Source: Acetofilamentum sp.
GTDB taxonomy: Bacteria; Bacteroidota; Bacteroidia; Bacteroidales; JAFGXI01
Reading direction: 5' to 3'
Length of the DNA stretch: 9,409 nt
Assembly: GCA_020720565.1 (NCBI GenBank)
Contig: DYOK01000080.1
Coordinates: forward strand, 1 to 9,409
Part shown: positions 7,145 through 9,409 of the stretch, in pieces
How the letters are laid out: every line of letters starts with the position of its first letter
Position numbering within the stretch: the stretch's first letter is position 1
Position numbers and translations under genes: made by a program
The notes under the pieces: model-generated
Told to the model about the DNA's origin: nothing
What the model saw: the letters and a program-made list of their open reading frames with translations, nothing else
Databases searched by the model: none

Positions 7145-7153
7145 ATCAAAAAT

Positions 7154-7702
7154 ATGATGGAAACAAAAAAAGATTCCCAAACTATTGCAGAGTACATCAA
7201 AAACTGGTCTCGTAAACATTCTTTGTTTGTGATGGCATACGGAACAGGTTGTGGTGCCATCGAAATTCCTGCTACCATGACCTCGCGTTACGATGCCGAA
7301 CGTTTGGGTATTCGCGGAGCAGCTACCCCTCGCCAAGCCGATGTCCTTTTGATTACTGGTTATTTGGCGACCAAAACACTAAAGCGCGTAATTAGAGTTT
7401 ACGAGCAAATGCAAGACCCCAAATACGTGATTGCTTTCGGCTCGTGCACCATCAATGGCGGTATGTATTACGATTCGTACAACACCATTAATGTGTTGGA
7501 AAAATACATTCCTGTCGATGTTTACATCAATGGTTGTATGCCACGACCCGAGGCTGTGATAGCGGGTTTTAAACAATTGCAAGACAAAATAGCTCGTGGC
7601 GATGCCGATAATGGCACACGGTACAAAGAAAATTTAGATTGGTACAGAGCCAATCAACAACAAGTGATTAAAAATTGGCGTATGCCTGATTATAATTGGT
7701 AG
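7154..7702 (+). CDS. mbxJ: NuoB/MbhJ-like iron-sulfur subunit with a three-Cys cluster site (MbxJ)
   Basis: This 182-residue soluble protein of the NuoB/HycG/MbhJ family carries the [4Fe-4S] cluster nearest the catalytic site. Its ligands are C33 (YGTGCGAIE), C98 (FGSCTINGG) and C128 (NGCMPRPE). These are the only cysteines in the protein. Complex I NuoB has a CC pair at the first site and MbhJ a CxxC, so one ligand is missing here: the neighbour of C33 is Gly34 and the residue two before it is Thr31. The cluster should therefore have an open or non-Cys iron site, the feature reported for the sulfane reductase MBS. PRQADVLLITGY (59-70) matches the family. The start is an ATGATG doublet (7154 or 7157). 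It is the first gene after the 151-nt gap and is 31 nt from mbxK. Confidence 0.95.
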   Translation: MMETKKDSQTIAEYIKNWSRKHSLFVMAYGTGCGAIEIPATMTSRYDAERLGIRGAATPRQADVLLITGYLATKTLKRVIRVYEQMQDPKYVIAFGSCTINGGMYYDSYNTINVLEKYIPVDVYINGCMPRPEAVIAGFKQLQDKIARGDADNGTRYKENLDWYRANQQQVIKNWRMPDYNW

Positions 7703-7733
7703 TTCAATTTATTGACCATAGAAATATAAACGC

Positions 7734-8300
7734 ATGTTAGAACAAGAACAAGCATTGCTGTCACAAGTTACCTCGGCGTTCCCGGTAAAAGGTAAAGTGA
7801 TGCGAAATAGAAGAGTGGAAGTATGGGCTGAATCGACTACGGTGTCGTCCATTTTGATGTACGTCAAAAACCAAATGGGCTATCAACACCTCAATCATAT
7901 CACTTGCATCGACCGAATCGAAGATACAAAGTTTCAGTTGGTTTACACCGTGTTTTCGCATCAAACCAAAATGACTTTGTTTGTGAAAACTTTTATCGAC
8001 CGAAATGCCCCCGTTATGGACAATATCGACCACATTTGGGACCAAGCCAACACATACGAACGTGAGCTTCGCGAAATGTACGGCATTCAGTTTCCAGGCT
8101 TGGTAGGGGCACAAGAGTTTATTCTCGAAGATTGGGACGAAATGCCCCCGATGCGACGCGATTTTAAAACCGAGGAGTATTCCGAAAAAACATTCAGCAG
8201 CCTGCCGGGTAGAGAAAATACCCAAGACGTACGAGAAACTATTTCGACACGCAGTGGCGAAGAGATCCCCGATTTTGCCAAAAAATATAGTAGAGATTAG
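7734..8300 (+). CDS. mbxK: NuoC/MbhK-like 30-kDa-type subunit (MbxK)
   Basis: This 188-residue soluble protein of the complex I 30-kDa (NuoC) family has its signature at 105-122 (ANTYERELREMYGIQFPG), followed by LEDWDEMPPMRRDF at 131-144, matching the NuoC pattern in which an acidic Asp-Trp segment precedes the arginine pair. It has no redox centre; it supports the assembly of J and L in the peripheral arm. The C-terminal 45 residues (145-188) are hydrophilic and extend past the conserved domain. The preceding 31-nt spacer shows no Shine-Dalgarno. The stop is 2 nt from the mbxL start, so K and L are probably translationally coupled; in some relatives NuoC and NuoD are fused. Confidence 0.93.
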   Translation: MLEQEQALLSQVTSAFPVKGKVMRNRRVEVWAESTTVSSILMYVKNQMGYQHLNHITCIDRIEDTKFQLVYTVFSHQTKMTLFVKTFIDRNAPVMDNIDHIWDQANTYERELREMYGIQFPGLVGAQEFILEDWDEMPPMRRDFKTEEYSEKTFSSLPGRENTQDVRETISTRSGEEIPDFAKKYSRD

Positions 8301-8302
8301 TC

Positions 8303-9409
8303 ATGGTTAGAGAAAAAGAAACCACCCTGTATATAGGACCACAGCACCCCGGTATTACCGGAAACATGATGGTCAAAGTTAAAGTCCAAGGCGATACCGT
8401 TACCAAAGCGGAAGTTCACGTGGGCTATTTGCATAGAGCATTCGAAAAATTAATCGAGCGTCGCAATTGGTTGCAAAGTTTCACCATCTTGTGCCGTTTT
8501 TGTGTGCCCGAACCCGATCCAATGGAATTGACATATGCCCGTGCCGTCGAAGAATTGGAAGGTCGCGAGGTACCCGAACGTGCCAAGTACATCCGCGTAA
8601 TGGTGATGGAATTGGCTCGCTTGCAATCGTTTATGTTGTGGTATGCCGGACAATCGGGCTCTGCAGGTTTGTATACCCTCGGACAATGGTCGGTGGGCGA
8701 TAGAAATTATCTGCTCGATTTGTTCGAAGATTTGACAGGTGGACGTATTTATCACATGTACATTTGGCCGGGCGGTGTTCGTCGCGATTTACCTGTTGGG
8801 TTTAAAGACAAAGCGCTTAGAACCATGGATTATATCGAAAAGCGACTCGACGAATACGATAAATTGCTGTTCGACAATGTCATTTTTCAAAAAAGAGCCC
8901 AAGGCGTAGGCATTGTTCCTGCCGACAAAGCCATTGAATGGGGCGTTGTTGGGGCACCGCTTAGAGGTTGTGGGATTAAAGCCGATGTACGAATCGACGA
9001 GCCATACGAAGTATACGACAGACTTAAATTTGAAGTACCTACAGCCTTTGGTGGCGATGTTTGGGCAAGAGCTCAAGTTCGCCGACAAGAAGCCCGACAA
9101 AGCATCAGCATCATCCGTCAGGTTTTAGAGCAAATGCCCGAAGGAGAGGTTTATAATAAAATTCCAAACCCCATGAAGTGGAAAGTGCCTGCCGGAGAGG
9201 CATGGGCCAAAACGGAAAGCGTTAGAGGCGAGGTGGGCTTCTATGTAGTAAGCGACGGCTCTGAATTTCCCCGACGCGTCCACGTTAAAGGAGCAGCCTT
9301 TACCAACGGGGTGACGGTAACCGAAAAAATATTAGTCGGTCAAAATATCGCCGACATTTCGTTCATTCTCAATAGCATGGGCGTTTGTCCTCCCGAGATT
9401 GAAAGGTAA
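8303..9409 (+). CDS. mbxL: NuoD/[NiFe]-hydrogenase-large-subunit-like catalytic-arm subunit (MbxL) with altered NiFe ligands
   Basis: This 368-residue protein of the NuoD/HycE/MbhL family is complete: its stop codon is the last three bases of the window. GPQHPG (12-17), VGYLHRAFEKLIE (40-52) and GAPLRGCGIKADVRI (217-231) are family signatures. It keeps the hydrogenase N-terminal CxxC (C64, C67 in LCRFC). The C-terminal DPCxxCxxR motif is GVCPPEIER (360-368): C362 is kept but the second Cys is E365. The residue matching the quinone-contacting His of complex I (GPQHPxxH) is Thr18. It therefore looks like neither an active [NiFe] hydrogenase nor a quinone reductase, matching Mbx/MBS-type L subunits. 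There is no C-terminal extension after the Arg for protease maturation, as in non-NiFe relatives. It follows mbxK by 2 nt; the ferredoxin-like mbxN should follow. Confidence 0.95.
   Translation: MVREKETTLYIGPQHPGITGNMMVKVKVQGDTVTKAEVHVGYLHRAFEKLIERRNWLQSFTILCRFCVPEPDPMELTYARAVEELEGREVPERAKYIRVMVMELARLQSFMLWYAGQSGSAGLYTLGQWSVGDRNYLLDLFEDLTGGRIYHMYIWPGGVRRDLPVGFKDKALRTMDYIEKRLDEYDKLLFDNVIFQKRAQGVGIVPADKAIEWGVVGAPLRGCGIKADVRIDEPYEVYDRLKFEVPTAFGGDVWARAQVRRQEARQSISIIRQVLEQMPEGEVYNKIPNPMKWKVPAGEAWAKTESVRGEVGFYVVSDGSEFPRRVHVKGAAFTNGVTVTEKILVGQNIADISFILNSMGVCPPEIER

Noticed and set aside
7761..8225. A 154-codon minus-strand open frame opposite the NuoC-like gene
   Set aside because: It is antisense to a clear NuoC-family gene, has no recognisable domain, and reflects codon bias of the real gene. 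The same holds for the other minus-strand frames in the window.
6079..9409. A piece of a NADH:quinone oxidoreductase (complex I) operon
   Set aside because: The gene order and Mrp-type subunits are wrong for nuo, the J subunit lacks the CC pair, and L keeps hydrogenase-like CxxC but lacks the quinone-contacting His.
8303..9409. Active group 4 [NiFe] hydrogenase large subunit
   Set aside because: The last [NiFe] ligand is Glu365 rather than Cys and the preceding Asp-Pro is missing.

Overview
The window is one co-directional (+ strand) gene cluster of twelve genes filling positions 162-9409. It encodes nearly all of a membrane-bound, ferredoxin-type respiratory complex of the Mbh/Mbx (MBS) family, the group of Mrp-antiporter/hydrogenase relatives from which complex I is thought to derive. 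The order is mbxA-B-C-D-F-G-H-H'-M-J-K-L. As far as I recall, this is the order of the Thermococcales mbx/mbs operon (ABCDFGHH'MJKLN). Only the expected last gene, the 2x[4Fe-4S] ferredoxin-like subunit N, is missing, and it should start just past the window edge.

Layout. Positions 1-161: a GC-rich inverted-repeat element and a possible Bacteroidota-type -7 promoter box. Positions 162-2697: the Mrp-like ion-translocation module (MrpE, F, G, a short MrpA C-terminal-like protein, an MrpA-C/MrpB fusion, and MrpC). Positions 2725-6074: two consecutive antiporter-like pump subunits, H and H'. Positions 6079-7002: the NuoH/MbhM-like membrane anchor. Positions 7003-7153: the only sizeable gap, holding two near-identical dyads exactly 100 nt apart. 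Positions 7154-9409: the peripheral arm NuoB/MbhJ, NuoC/MbhK and NuoD/MbhL homologues.

Function. The catalytic subunits argue against an ordinary hydrogenase and against a quinone-reducing complex I. The L subunit keeps the N-terminal CxxC of [NiFe] hydrogenases (C64, C67) and one C-terminal Cys (C362), but the fourth ligand position is Glu365. The J subunit has only three cysteines in its whole length, all at cluster-ligand positions, so its [4Fe-4S] cluster should have one non-Cys (site-differentiated) iron. Three-Cys J, altered L, and two pump subunits (H and H') together are the signature of the MBS sulfane-sulfur reductase. The likely reaction is ferredoxin oxidation coupled to reduction of polysulfide or another disulfide-like acceptor, with H+ and/or Na+ pumping by H, H' and the Mrp module. 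The acceptor is inference.

Organism. Moderate-to-low GC, mostly weak or absent Shine-Dalgarno sequences, a TAnnTTTG box and a C-run/G-run intergenic repeat suggest an anaerobic Bacteroidota (Bacteroidales/Marinilabiliales-like). This placement is tentative. The biological interest is that an MBS/Mbx-type complex, best known from hyperthermophilic archaea and also reported in Thermotoga, appears complete in such a genome.
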